A stretch of DNA of 24,015 bases from Candidatus Nealsoniibacteriota bacterium. Lineage in GTDB: Bacteria; Patescibacteriota; Minisyncoccia; Minisyncoccales; PWPS01. The notes beneath the pieces were generated by a model, which was given only the letters and a program-made list of their open reading frames with translations, did not search any database and had not been told where the DNA came from. The stretch spans positions 1-24,015 of the forward strand of contig PWPS01000021.1 in NCBI GenBank assembly GCA_003557065.1. The letters run 5' to 3'. Below, piece after piece: positions 13,024 through 21,240 of the stretch; positions within the stretch are counted from its first letter, which is position 1, and every line of letters starts with the position of its first letter. The position numbers and the translations under genes are program-made.

Positions 13024-13724
13024 AGATAATCATTGAAGAAAATTATGATTCGTTGAGCGATAGAGTAGCTGATCTCGTGATCGAAAGAGTCAAGGAAAAG
13101 CCGAATTTGACAGTGGGACTTATCACGGGTTCGACCCCGATCGGTCTTTATAAGAGATTAGTTGATAGCCAACCTGATTTTTCCGGAGTCACCTCCTTTA
13201 ACGTGGATGAATATCTCGGTCTTCCCAAGAATAGCCCGCAAAGCTATTATCATTTTATGCACGAAAATCTTTTTGATCACCTTGATTTTAATCAGAATTT
13301 TATTCCCGAAAGCGAAGGGGATCCGCTGCAGTCATGCAGAGATTACGAAAAGAAGATTAAAGATTTTAAGGGAATTGATTTACAACTTTTAGGTGTAGGT
13401 AGGAATGGACATATTGCCTTCAATGAACCGGGAACTTCCTTTGATTCACGAACCCATGTTGCTAATCTTTCCGAAAAAACAATTGAAGCTAATTCCCGTT
13501 TTTTTAAGAGCAGGGAGGATGTCCCCAAAAGGGCGATTACGGTGGGTTTGGGAACTTTGATGGAGGCAAGAGAAATAATTGTTCTTGTCGCCGGAGAAAA
13601 GAAAGCCGATATTTGCAGAAAAGTGATAAAAGGGCCGGTAACGACGGATGTTCCGGCATCTGTTTTACAAAGACATGGAAATGTTACAATTATTTTGGAT
13701 AAAGATGCGGCGAAGTTAATTTAA
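13020..13724 (+). CDS. nagB: Glucosamine-6-phosphate deaminase
   Basis: A 234-aa enzyme converting glucosamine-6-phosphate to fructose-6-phosphate and ammonia. Motifs: LITGSTPIGLYKRL (35-47), FNVDEYLG (60-67, with catalytic Asp63), LGVGRNGHIAFNEPG (124-138, with His131 and Glu136 at active-site positions) and ITVGLGTLMEAREI. It is shorter than E. coli NagB (266 aa), resembling the compact monomer-type enzymes. It overlaps leuS by 4 nt. Together with the kinase at 18328 it suggests amino-sugar use feeding glycolysis, though no GlcNAc-6-P deacetylase (nagA) is in the window. Confidence 0.95.
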   Translation: MKIIIEENYDSLSDRVADLVIERVKEKPNLTVGLITGSTPIGLYKRLVDSQPDFSGVTSFNVDEYLGLPKNSPQSYYHFMHENLFDHLDFNQNFIPESEGDPLQSCRDYEKKIKDFKGIDLQLLGVGRNGHIAFNEPGTSFDSRTHVANLSEKTIEANSRFFKSREDVPKRAITVGLGTLMEAREIIVLVAGEKKADICRKVIKGPVTTDVPASVLQRHGNVTIILDKDAAKLI

Positions 13725-13746
13725 TTTTAAAAATAATTTTAAAAAT
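13723..13746 (+). repeat. Tandem 12-bp repeat in the nagB-oxidoreductase gap
   Basis: AATTTTAAAAAT twice, perfect, filling the gap up to the ATG at 13747. It is AT-rich and short, so it may be replication slippage rather than a signal. Confidence 0.7.
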
Positions 13747-15354
13747 ATGAACGATCTCCAAATTTTAGTAGGAGGAGCGGCGGGACAAGGATCCAAGGCG
13801 GCAGGAAGGTTGATAGCTAAAGTTTTAAGCCATTATGGATATAAAATATATGTCTATGAAGACTACCCTTACTTGATAAGGGGTGGTCATAACTTTTCTT
13901 TAATCAGAGCCTCCAGAAAAGAAAAGAGGTCGATCAAAAGAAGGATAGATTTTTTGTTAGCTTTGGATAAGTTGACAATAGAGAAACATATTGAGAGATT
14001 GGATGGTGAATTAATTTTTAATTCGGATAAAGCGGAAGCTGAAGGAACGGGAGTCGCGATGCAAACGATAGCGGAAGAAGAGGGTTCTGCTATTATGCAA
14101 AATACGGCTCTTTTCGGGGCTTTTTGTAAGGTTGTAGGAATTACGCAAGAGGTAATGGAAGAAATTGTTAAAGAATTACCGAAGCCTGATGAGAATTTTA
14201 ATGTTGCCAAAAAAGCTTATGACGAAGCGGATGTGAAAATAAATCTTGAAAACAAGGGTAATCCCAGTCCGCTGCTGACCGGTAACGAAGCTCTTTCTCT
14301 GGGGGCTGTCGAGGCCGGGCTTGATGTCTATATGGCCTACCCGATGACTCCTTCGACCAGCATTCTTCATTTTTTGGCCGAATTGGGCAGGAAGTATGAT
14401 ATAAAAGTTATGCAACCGGAAAATGAAGTTGCAGTCATAAATGCCGCACTGGGATCATCTTTTGCGGGGAAAAGAACGATGGTGGGGACGTCCGGAGGGG
14501 GGATGGCTCTTATGGCCGAAGGAATATCTTTAGCAGCTATTTCCGAGACTCCCATAGTGTTAATAAACAGTCAAAGATCGGGTCCGGCCTCAGGAGTTCC
14601 GACTTATAATGCACAATCAGATTTGAAGTTTTCTTTGGGAATAGGGCATGGAGATTTTCTGCGCTTGGTTTTTGCTCCGGGTGATGCGGAAGAGGCTTTT
14701 TATCTTACCAACCTGGCAATGAATATGACTTGGAAGTATCAGATTCCAGCGATAGTCCTTCTTGATAAGGATGTTTCGGAAAGCACATTCTCCTTTGATA
14801 GAAATGTTCTCGAGAAAGGGGAAAAGTGGGAAGAGCTCAAGGATGGAGGTGAAGATTATGAACGATACAAGGATACTGAAAACGGCATTTCACCGATTGC
14901 CTTTCCCGGGTGGGAGGCGACAGTGAGAAATACCAGCTATGAGCATGATGAGTACGGTACTACCACGGAGGATCCGGAGATGGTAACTAAAATGCAAGAT
15001 AAAAGAATGAAGAAGCTACCGATGATCAAAGAAGAGATTGAAAGATTGGAGATGGTGAAAGTTTCAGGGGAGGGAGAAAGGGTGATTGTTAGTTGGGGGT
15101 CAAGCAAGATGGCTGCGAAAGAGGTGGCTGAAAGAACTGGCAGTAGATTTGTTCAAATACTCTCCTTCGAACCATTCCCGGAGAAAAGTTTTATGAGAGC
15201 TGTGGAAGGAGCAAAAGAAATTGTGGTGGTGGAGGCTAATCGTTTGGGGCAAGCTGCCGAGGTTATAGAGAGATATGTGAAGGTTGATAAAAAGATTCTT
15301 AAATATGACGGTAGGCCATTCGAAGAAGAAGATATTATAGAAAAATTAAATTAA
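13747..15354 (+). CDS. 2-oxoacid:acceptor oxidoreductase, fused gamma-alpha subunit
   Basis: A 535-aa subunit of a thiamine-diphosphate, ferredoxin-linked 2-oxoacid oxidoreductase. Residues 1 to about 170 form the gamma domain (VGGAAGQGSKAAGRLIAKVL, YEDYPYLIRGGHNFSLI). From about 175 the alpha (pyrimidine-binding) domain begins (GNEALSLGAVEAGLDVYMAYPMTPSTS; then QPENEVAVINAALGSSFAGK and GTSGGGMALMAEG). The gamma-alpha fusion is typical of the KorA/VorB-like two-subunit type. It pairs with the beta subunit 5 nt downstream. The substrate (pyruvate, 2-oxoglutarate or branched-chain 2-oxoacids) cannot be told from sequence. No polyferredoxin delta subunit is present here, so electrons would go to a separate ferredoxin. 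Confidence 0.9.
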   Translation: MNDLQILVGGAAGQGSKAAGRLIAKVLSHYGYKIYVYEDYPYLIRGGHNFSLIRASRKEKRSIKRRIDFLLALDKLTIEKHIERLDGELIFNSDKAEAEGTGVAMQTIAEEEGSAIMQNTALFGAFCKVVGITQEVMEEIVKELPKPDENFNVAKKAYDEADVKINLENKGNPSPLLTGNEALSLGAVEAGLDVYMAYPMTPSTSILHFLAELGRKYDIKVMQPENEVAVINAALGSSFAGKRTMVGTSGGGMALMAEGISLAAISETPIVLINSQRSGPASGVPTYNAQSDLKFSLGIGHGDFLRLVFAPGDAEEAFYLTNLAMNMTWKYQIPAIVLLDKDVSESTFSFDRNVLEKGEKWEELKDGGEDYERYKDTENGISPIAFPGWEATVRNTSYEHDEYGTTTEDPEMVTKMQDKRMKKLPMIKEEIERLEMVKVSGEGERVIVSWGSSKMAAKEVAERTGSRFVQILSFEPFPEKSFMRAVEGAKEIVVVEANRLGQAAEVIERYVKVDKKILKYDGRPFEEEDIIEKLN

Positions 15355-15359
15355 AACAT

Positions 15360-16163
15360 ATGTCCGAAATAAATTTAAACACTACAAACACTTGGTGCCC
15401 CGGATGTGGTAATTTCGGAATCGAAGTGGCTGCAAAAAAAGTTATAGAAAAAATAGGTCGTGAAAAAACGGCTATCACTGCCGGGATCGGTTGTCATGCG
15501 AAAATAATAGACTATATAAATGTAAATAGTTTTTACGGGCTCCATGGTCGCCCCGTGGCTCTTGCCGCCGGAATAAAATTAGCCAATCCCGATTTGAATG
15601 TGATTGCTTTCAGTGGTGATGGTGACTCCTTGAATGAGGGCATATCTCATCTTATTCATGCTGCCAAAAGAAATTCGGACATAACGGTTGTGTTGCATCA
15701 AAACAGGAATTTTGCTTTGACGATAAAACAATATACCGCCTCCAGTCCCAAGGGTTTTGTGAGTAACTCTTCTCCGGGAGGAACGATTGAAGACCCTTTG
15801 AACGCCTTGGATATGGTTCATTCTGCAGGAGCTACTTTCATTGCCAGATCATTTTCCGGAGATCTTCCGCATATGGAAAATATTTTAGAAGAAGCCATTA
15901 AACATAAAGGTTTTTCTTTTGTGGAGATATTACAACCTTGTCCGACTTGGTATGACACTTCTTCGGATTACAGGGAAAACAGTTACAAGATGAGCTCCAT
16001 ACCCGAAGACTCGCTGGCTAAAATAAAAGAATGGAATTATCAAAATGGAGGCAAGATTCCAGTTGGTATATTTAAAAAGGAAGAAAAAGGAGTCTTTGAA
16101 AGGGATATTATAGTCGGGGAAGAGATGGTTTCAGTCGAAGATATAGTAAACTCCAAAATATGA
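15360..16163 (+). CDS. 2-oxoacid:acceptor oxidoreductase, beta subunit
   Basis: A 267-aa TPP- and iron-sulfur-binding subunit. Cys13 and Cys16 (TWCPGCGNFG), Cys45 (GIGCHAK) and Cys194 (LQPCPTW) match the four ligands of the single [4Fe-4S] cluster in two-subunit 2-oxoacid:ferredoxin oxidoreductases. The TPP/Mg motif is GDGDSLNEG near 85-93, followed by HLIHAAKRNSDITVVLHQNRNFALT and a KQYTASSPKG segment. Usual homologues read NNxxYGMTGGQ in this place; here the motif is more diverged. Its TGA overlaps the next start by 4 nt. Provides the active site together with the upstream gene. Confidence 0.92.
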   Translation: MSEINLNTTNTWCPGCGNFGIEVAAKKVIEKIGREKTAITAGIGCHAKIIDYINVNSFYGLHGRPVALAAGIKLANPDLNVIAFSGDGDSLNEGISHLIHAAKRNSDITVVLHQNRNFALTIKQYTASSPKGFVSNSSPGGTIEDPLNALDMVHSAGATFIARSFSGDLPHMENILEEAIKHKGFSFVEILQPCPTWYDTSSDYRENSYKMSSIPEDSLAKIKEWNYQNGGKIPVGIFKKEEKGVFERDIIVGEEMVSVEDIVNSKI

Positions 16164-17107
16164 GTCATAAACAAAAATTAGCTTGCTTGGGAGGGGGTAA
16201 CGGAATGCCAAGAGCGGTTTTGGACGGTCTTAAAAACAAAGATGTGGAAATTGCTGCAATTTGTGCAATGCTTGATTCGGGAGGTTCTTCGGGTCGGTTG
16301 AGAGAAGATTATGGAATATTGTCTCCGGGGGATATAAGAAGAGCTTTCGTAGCTTTGGCTAACACCTCCCCGGTCATTGAAGAATTGTTCGATTACAGAT
16401 TTCAGGCGGGGGAACTCAGAGGTCACAACTTTGCTAATCTTTTCATCACCGCATTAAAGTTGACCACCAACGATCATGAAAAAGCTTTTGAGACTATCAA
16501 TCAACTTTTGAACATATCACACAAAGTACTTCCGGTTACTTTGGATAATTCCGAGGTTTGTGCAGTTTTGGAAAATGGCAGAGTTATAGAAGGAGAAACG
16601 AATATAGATATTCCTAAACACAATGGGAGATTGAAGATAAAAAAAGTATTTTTAAAGCCCAAAGCCAGGGCGTACCCCAAAGCGATGAATGCGATATATG
16701 AGTCGGATAAGATTATTATCGGGCCGGGAGATCTTTTTTCTACTTTAGCTCAAATTCTTCTTACGGAAGGAATTTCCGGAGCGATAAGGAGGTCCGCTGG
16801 GAAATCAATTTATGTTTGTAATTTGATGACCAAGCATGGAGAGACCAACGGTTTTACGGTTCTTGATTTCACGAAAAAGATGGAGGAATTGTTGGGCGGA
16901 GAGTTTGATAAGGTGATTTATAATACCAATTTTCCCGATTCGAAAAGAATTGAAGAATATAAGAAAAGTCACGAAGAATTATTGGAAATGGTCAATCCCG
17001 GTGATGAACTAGATCCAGAAAAATATATCGGAGCCGATGTTTTGACCGATTCCGGAGGAATTATTCATGATCCGGAGAAATTATCCGAAGTAATAATTAA
17101 TATTTAA
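16160..17107 (+). CDS. YvcK/CofD-family gluconeogenesis factor-like protein
   Basis: A 315-aa member of the YvcK (GlmR)/CofD family. N-terminal LACLGGGNGMPRAVLDGL replaces the usual GGGTG..LL loop, followed by AMLDSGGSSGRLRED, LSPGDIRRAFVALA, LRGHNFANLFITAL and the later KIIIGPGDLFSTLAQILL. In Firmicutes, YvcK binds UDP-GlcNAc and adjusts carbon flow towards cell-wall amino sugars, stimulating GlmS. That fits its place between nagB and the GlmU-like gene, but its action here is inferred. It overlaps the oxidoreductase beta gene by 4 nt. Confidence 0.88.
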   Translation: MSHKQKLACLGGGNGMPRAVLDGLKNKDVEIAAICAMLDSGGSSGRLREDYGILSPGDIRRAFVALANTSPVIEELFDYRFQAGELRGHNFANLFITALKLTTNDHEKAFETINQLLNISHKVLPVTLDNSEVCAVLENGRVIEGETNIDIPKHNGRLKIKKVFLKPKARAYPKAMNAIYESDKIIIGPGDLFSTLAQILLTEGISGAIRRSAGKSIYVCNLMTKHGETNGFTVLDFTKKMEELLGGEFDKVIYNTNFPDSKRIEEYKKSHEELLEMVNPGDELDPEKYIGADVLTDSGGIIHDPEKLSEVIINI

Positions 17108-17123
17108 CCGACGAAAAGCGGTT
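17104..17123 (+). promoter_or_regulatory. Intercistronic inverted repeat
   Basis: TTAACCG / CGGTTAA-type 7-bp stem with an 8-nt loop between the yvcK-like stop and the GlmU-like start. No T tract follows, so it is not a clear terminator; it may be an mRNA processing or stability hairpin. Confidence 0.4.
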
Positions 17124-17131
17124 AAAAATGT

Positions 17132-18331
17132 ATGACTAAAGTAGTAATACTAGCGGCCGGATGGGGAACTAGAATGAGGCCCTTGACGGATACCAGACCG
17201 AAGCCCGCCTTAAAGATTGCAGGAAAGACTTTAGTGGAACACAATTTGGATCAATTGGTGGGATTGGTGGATGAAGCGGTTATTGTGATCGGGTATGAAG
17301 GGAATATTATAAAAGAAGCTTTGGGTGAAGATTATAGAGGAGTAAAGATTGAGTATGCGGAACAGAAAGAGCAACTGGGAACTGGTGACGCAGCTTTAGC
17401 TGCTTTGCCATTTTTAGATCATGAATTTCTAATATTAAATGGAGATGATCTGTATAAAAGAACCGATTTGGAGAGTGTTTTGGAAGTAAATCCGTGTATT
17501 ATGGTTAAGGAAGTTGAAAACCCTTCCGGGTTCGGGCAAGTGGTTTGCGAAGATGGCAAGATGAAAGATCTAGTTGAGAAGCCGGATAACAATGTAAGCA
17601 ATTTGGTGAATATAGGTGCCTATTTCGTGAATAAAGATTTTTTTGAAATAAGTATTAAAAAATCTCAAAGAGGAGAGTACGAAATAACCGATTATATTAA
17701 AAATTATATAAGTAAGGGAGAGATGTGTTACCGTGTGGCTGAAAATTGGGATCCTGTAAGTTATCCTTGGAATCTATTGGAGTCTTCAGAGCATATTTTT
17801 TCAGAAATGGAGCAAAATATTCAAGGAGAATTGGAAGAGGGAGTAGTCATCAAGGGGAAAGTGTTTATAGGAGAAGGGACCGTAATAAGGGCGGGGACCA
17901 GAATCGAAGGCCCGGCCCATATTGGAAAAAATTGTGTAATAGGCCCCTTTGCAAGCATTCTTCCGACAACTTCCATTGAAGAAGAATGTAGAATAGGTCA
18001 TGCTGTTGAGGTTAAGAATTCGGTGATCGGAAAAGGTACGAAAATACCTCATTTAAGTTATATAGGAGATTCGGTGTTGGGTGAAAATTGCACTTTGGGA
18101 GCGGGTGTGATTACGGCCAACCTTCTGTTAAAGAACAGGACGATCAAGACTCTGGTCAAAGGAAAGAGCTTTGATACCGGTAGAAGAAAATTAGGAGTTG
18201 TCTTGGGGGACGATACCAGTGTGGGAGTCGGAACTTCCTTTATGCCGGGCGTGATGGTGGGAGCGGGAAGTGTTATCTATCCTCATAAGGTGATCAAGGA
18301 AAATCTTGAAAAAAATTCTAAAAAAACATGA
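17132..18331 (+). CDS. GlmU-like bifunctional sugar-1-phosphate nucleotidylyltransferase/acetyltransferase
   Basis: A 399-aa protein. An N-terminal Rossmann-like nucleotidyltransferase starts at VVILAAGWGTRMRPLTDTRP and continues KPALKIAGKTLVEHNLDQL, with LNGDDL around 100 for metal binding. A C-terminal left-handed beta-helix of hexapeptide repeats begins near residue 235 (GVVIKGKVFIGEGTVI, HIGKNCVIGP, LGENCTLGAG). Length and layout resemble archaeal GlmU-like enzymes with dual nucleotidyl- and acetyltransferase activity; the 456-aa E. coli GlmU is longer. Probable role: UDP-GlcNAc or related nucleotide sugar synthesis, linked to neighbours nagB, yvcK-like and the kinase. Exact sugar is not certain. 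It overlaps the next gene by 4 nt. Confidence 0.85.
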   Translation: MTKVVILAAGWGTRMRPLTDTRPKPALKIAGKTLVEHNLDQLVGLVDEAVIVIGYEGNIIKEALGEDYRGVKIEYAEQKEQLGTGDAALAALPFLDHEFLILNGDDLYKRTDLESVLEVNPCIMVKEVENPSGFGQVVCEDGKMKDLVEKPDNNVSNLVNIGAYFVNKDFFEISIKKSQRGEYEITDYIKNYISKGEMCYRVAENWDPVSYPWNLLESSEHIFSEMEQNIQGELEEGVVIKGKVFIGEGTVIRAGTRIEGPAHIGKNCVIGPFASILPTTSIEEECRIGHAVEVKNSVIGKGTKIPHLSYIGDSVLGENCTLGAGVITANLLLKNRTIKTLVKGKSFDTGRRKLGVVLGDDTSVGVGTSFMPGVMVGAGSVIYPHKVIKENLEKNSKKT

Positions 18332-19221
18332 AAAAAGTTGTTCTCGGAATAGATGGAGGAGGAACGAAAACTGATATAGCGGTTGCGGATTTGGACGGTA
18401 ATCTGATAAGAAAAATTAAAGGAGGTCCGGCCAGCCTCAGAAATAACGGGGTTGAAGAGTCGTGCCGGAATATATTGAAAAGTTTGAATGGTTTAGAGGA
18501 GGAAGTTGTTTCGGCTTTTGTCGGTTTCCCCGCTTTTCAAGAGGAATATTCCGACAGAGAAGGGGAAATAGAATCGCTTCTTTCCGGAATAGCTCAAAGA
18601 GTAAAAATAGGAAGCGATCAGCTTGTTGCCTTCTCTTCCGGAACCGATGAAGAAGAGGGAATCGTAGCAATTGCCGGAACAGGAAGTGTAGTAAGAGGTT
18701 TTGCCAAAAAAGATATTAAGGCTGGTGGTTGGGGGTATTTCGCCGATGAAGGCTCCGCTTTCTGGGCGGGAATTGAGGCTTATCGTGCTATAGCCAAGAG
18801 TTTGGATGGAAGAGGGGAAAATACCCGCATGACTGAAATTATCTTTGAAGAGTGGGGAATTGAGACTCATAACGATCTTAATAAGAAAGTGTATGAGGAT
18901 CCTATGAAAAATATCCCTTTTCTTTCGGTCATAGTCGATCATGCCGATCGTCGTGGAGATGTGGTTGCCGGCAGAATAATAGAGGCATCGGCAGTGGAAA
19001 TTTTAAAAGGAGTGAAGGTTGTTGCAGAGAAGGCCGATTTTTCAAAATTTGATTTTCCGGTTGTCGCGGTCGGAGGAATGTTCAGATCGAATAAATTGAA
19101 AGAAATATTTAGTAAAAATATTAAACTCACAATACCTCGATCCAAAGTAATATTTCCGGAGGTTGATCCGGTAGCGGGGGCGGTAAAGTTAGCAATCAAA
19201 TACTACCATGCAAAAAAATAA
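18328..19221 (+). CDS. N-acetylglucosamine kinase-like, BadF/BadG/BcrA/BcrD ATPase family
   Basis: A 297-aa ASKHA-fold kinase. The phosphate-1 loop is VLGIDGGGTKTDIAVAD (5-21); phosphate-2 is IAGTGSVVRGF near 111-121; then GGWGYFADEGSAFWAG and VAVGGMFRSNKL near the adenosine site. This pattern is that of eukaryotic-type NAGK/BadF kinases that phosphorylate GlcNAc or related amino sugars. With nagB it would supply GlcN-6-P, provided a deacetylase exists elsewhere. It overlaps glyA by 14 nt. Confidence 0.85.
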   Translation: MKKVVLGIDGGGTKTDIAVADLDGNLIRKIKGGPASLRNNGVEESCRNILKSLNGLEEEVVSAFVGFPAFQEEYSDREGEIESLLSGIAQRVKIGSDQLVAFSSGTDEEEGIVAIAGTGSVVRGFAKKDIKAGGWGYFADEGSAFWAGIEAYRAIAKSLDGRGENTRMTEIIFEEWGIETHNDLNKKVYEDPMKNIPFLSVIVDHADRRGDVVAGRIIEASAVEILKGVKVVAEKADFSKFDFPVVAVGGMFRSNKLKEIFSKNIKLTIPRSKVIFPEVDPVAGAVKLAIKYYHAKK

Positions 19222-20464
19222 CCTAAAAAAAGGAGATAAAGAGATTTTCGGCATTATAGAGGCAGAGAGAAAAAGAAGAGAAGAAACACTGGAAATGATT
19301 CCCTCCGAAAATCATACTTCACCGGCGGTTTTGGAAGCGATGAGCTCCATCCTTTCGGATAAGTATGCCGAAGGATATCCCGGAAAGAGATATTATGGGG
19401 GCAATGAGCACATAGATGAAGTGGAAATTCTATGCCAAGAAAGAGTTAAGAATCTCTTCAATGTTCCTTTCGCCAATGTTCAACCTTATTCCGGATCTCC
19501 TGCTAATATGGCTGTTTATTTTGCATGTTTGAAACCGGGGGAGAGAGTTCTGGGGATGGATTTGAAGTGTGGCGGTCATCTTACTCATGGGTGGAAGGTG
19601 AGTTTTTCCGGAATTTATTATGAGTCTTCTTTTTATGGCGTAAATGAAAAAACACATCTTATCGACTATGAGGAGGTAGCCGAAATTGCTCAGAAAGAAA
19701 AACCGAAACTGATTTGGGTTGGAGGATCTGCTTATCCCAGAGATTTCGATTGGAAAATTTTTAAAAAAATAGCTGATGAGGTAGGTGCATATTTGGCAGC
19801 CGATATCGCCCATGTGGCAGGGCTGATAGTTTCGGGCGTCCACAGTGATCCTGTTCCATATGTGGATATAATTACCACCACGACTCACAAGACATTGCGT
19901 GGTCCAAGGGGTGGTCTGGTTATGGTTACCGAAGAAGGACTGAATAAAGATTCAAAGATCGCTACAAAAATAGATAAAGCCGTTTTTCCCGGATTACAGG
20001 GCGGTCCTCATGAGCATCAAATTGCCGCTAAAGCAGTTTGCTTCAAGGAAGCTTCCGAACCGGATTTTAAAAGTTATGGATCGAAGGTGGTTGATAACTG
20101 TAAAAGATTGTCCGACGAATTAACGAAAAGAGGTTTTGACTTAATCACCGGTGGTACCGATAATCATCTTTGTCTTATCGATCTTAGAAATAAGAATATG
20201 AATGGAAAGAGGGCGGAAGACCTTCTTGAGTTGTCCGGAATAACCGTCAACAAGAATGCGATTCCCTACGATCCCGCTCCACCTGCCAAGCCCTCCGGAA
20301 TAAGAATAGGAACTCCGGCTGTAACCACGAGAGGAATGAGGGAAGAGGAAATGATTAAAGTAGCTGAAGTGATAGACAAGGTAATCTCTTTTGATGATGA
20401 GGATAAGGCGAAAAAGATGAGGGATGATATAAATCATTTGGCAAAAGATTTTCCCATTCCTTGA
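19208..20464 (+). CDS. glyA: Serine hydroxymethyltransferase
   Basis: A 418-aa PLP enzyme interconverting serine + tetrahydrofolate with glycine + 5,10-methylene-THF. Seen: EMIPSENHTSPAVLEAMSS, YAEGYPGKRYYGGNE, NVQPYSGSPANMAVYFA, the PLP lysine Lys228 in TTTTHKTLRGPRGG, FPGLQGGPHEHQIAAKAV and SGIRIGTPAVTTRGM. Full length for the family. It starts inside the end of the kinase gene. folD lies three genes downstream, which makes a one-carbon pair. Confidence 0.97.
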   Translation: MQKNNLKKGDKEIFGIIEAERKRREETLEMIPSENHTSPAVLEAMSSILSDKYAEGYPGKRYYGGNEHIDEVEILCQERVKNLFNVPFANVQPYSGSPANMAVYFACLKPGERVLGMDLKCGGHLTHGWKVSFSGIYYESSFYGVNEKTHLIDYEEVAEIAQKEKPKLIWVGGSAYPRDFDWKIFKKIADEVGAYLAADIAHVAGLIVSGVHSDPVPYVDIITTTTHKTLRGPRGGLVMVTEEGLNKDSKIATKIDKAVFPGLQGGPHEHQIAAKAVCFKEASEPDFKSYGSKVVDNCKRLSDELTKRGFDLITGGTDNHLCLIDLRNKNMNGKRAEDLLELSGITVNKNAIPYDPAPPAKPSGIRIGTPAVTTRGMREEEMIKVAEVIDKVISFDDEDKAKKMRDDINHLAKDFPIP

Positions 20465-20479
20465 TATTTAGAATATAAT
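20451..20479 (+). promoter_or_regulatory. Possible internal leaderless promoter
   Basis: TATAAT (20474-20479) ends 7 nt before the ATG at 20487. TTCCCA (20451-20456) sits 17 bp upstream as a weak -35. The spacing resembles the pheA promoter. Confidence 0.45.
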
Positions 20480-20486
20480 CGAACTC

Positions 20487-20696
20487 ATGTTCCAAAATGC
20501 GCTTATTATAATATTTCTTTTAGCCGTCATTCTTTTTCTTGTAATGAGGCTAACGCTCTATTCTCACTTTAGGAGAATAGACTTGCCCGGGGGAGTTTTT
20601 TCTTTGAATAAAAAAATCATGATGGTGTTTCAAGGGGGAGGATTGATTATTTTACTTTTGGCTCTGGCGTTTTTAATATTGACCTTTTATGCTTAA
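20487..20696 (+). CDS. Small two-helix membrane protein
   Basis: A 69-aa protein with two hydrophobic helices, at about 5-26 (ALIIIFLLAVILFLVMRLTL) and about 47-67 (MMVFQGGGLIILLLALAFLI), joined by a basic loop (HFRRIDLPGGVF...NKK). No family recognised. Overlaps the next gene by 8 nt, so it is probably translated with the bPH2 protein and may be its membrane partner. Confidence 0.75.
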   Translation: MFQNALIIIFLLAVILFLVMRLTLYSHFRRIDLPGGVFSLNKKIMMVFQGGGLIILLLALAFLILTFYA

Positions 20697-21240
20697 ACTT
20701 AACAATGGAGAAAAGGTGAGATTGGTTAAAAGAAGACACCCGCTTCTAATTAAAATGGAGGTTTTCCCGCTGGGAAGCATTTTTTTCATAACTGTTTTGA
20801 TAATGGCGGCCTTTCCTTTCGTCTATCAAGAACCGGAGTGGATTGAGTCCATTTATAAATATGTTGGTGAGTTTAATTTTTTTTATTTTTGTTATTTTGC
20901 AATCACCATAGTTTTACTTCTCTTCTGGCAGGTGATATTCATGCTTTTTTCAAACTACTATTTGGATTGTTGGGTTGTCACCAATCAGAGAACGATTCAT
21001 ACCGAACTTATGGGGCTTTTCCGGCGTTATATTTCGAGTATTTATCATCACCGGATCCAGGATGTGAGTGTTGATGTGAAAGGAGTTTTGGCGACTTATT
21101 TGAATTATGGAGACGTGCAAATTCAAACGGCGGGTAAGTTCAGAGAGTTTTTGTTTCGTCAGGTTCCCGATCCATATGAAACAAAAAATAAAATAATGAA
21201 TGCACAAAAAGAATTTTTAAGAAAAAGAAAAAAGAGATGA
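20689..21240 (+). CDS. bPH2 (DUF304/YdbS-like) domain membrane protein
   Basis: A 183-aa protein with two transmembrane segments (about 27-48 and 63-88) followed by a bacterial PH-like domain. The domain shows YYLDCWVVTNQRTIHTELMGLFRR (90-113), HHRIQDVSVDVKGVLATYLNYGDVQIQTAG (120-149) and FRQVPDP, the usual bPH2 order. Family members are membrane proteins of poorly known function. It shares 4 nt with folD and 8 nt with the small membrane protein. Confidence 0.82.
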   Translation: MLKLNNGEKVRLVKRRHPLLIKMEVFPLGSIFFITVLIMAAFPFVYQEPEWIESIYKYVGEFNFFYFCYFAITIVLLLFWQVIFMLFSNYYLDCWVVTNQRTIHTELMGLFRRYISSIYHHRIQDVSVDVKGVLATYLNYGDVQIQTAGKFREFLFRQVPDPYETKNKIMNAQKEFLRKRKKR

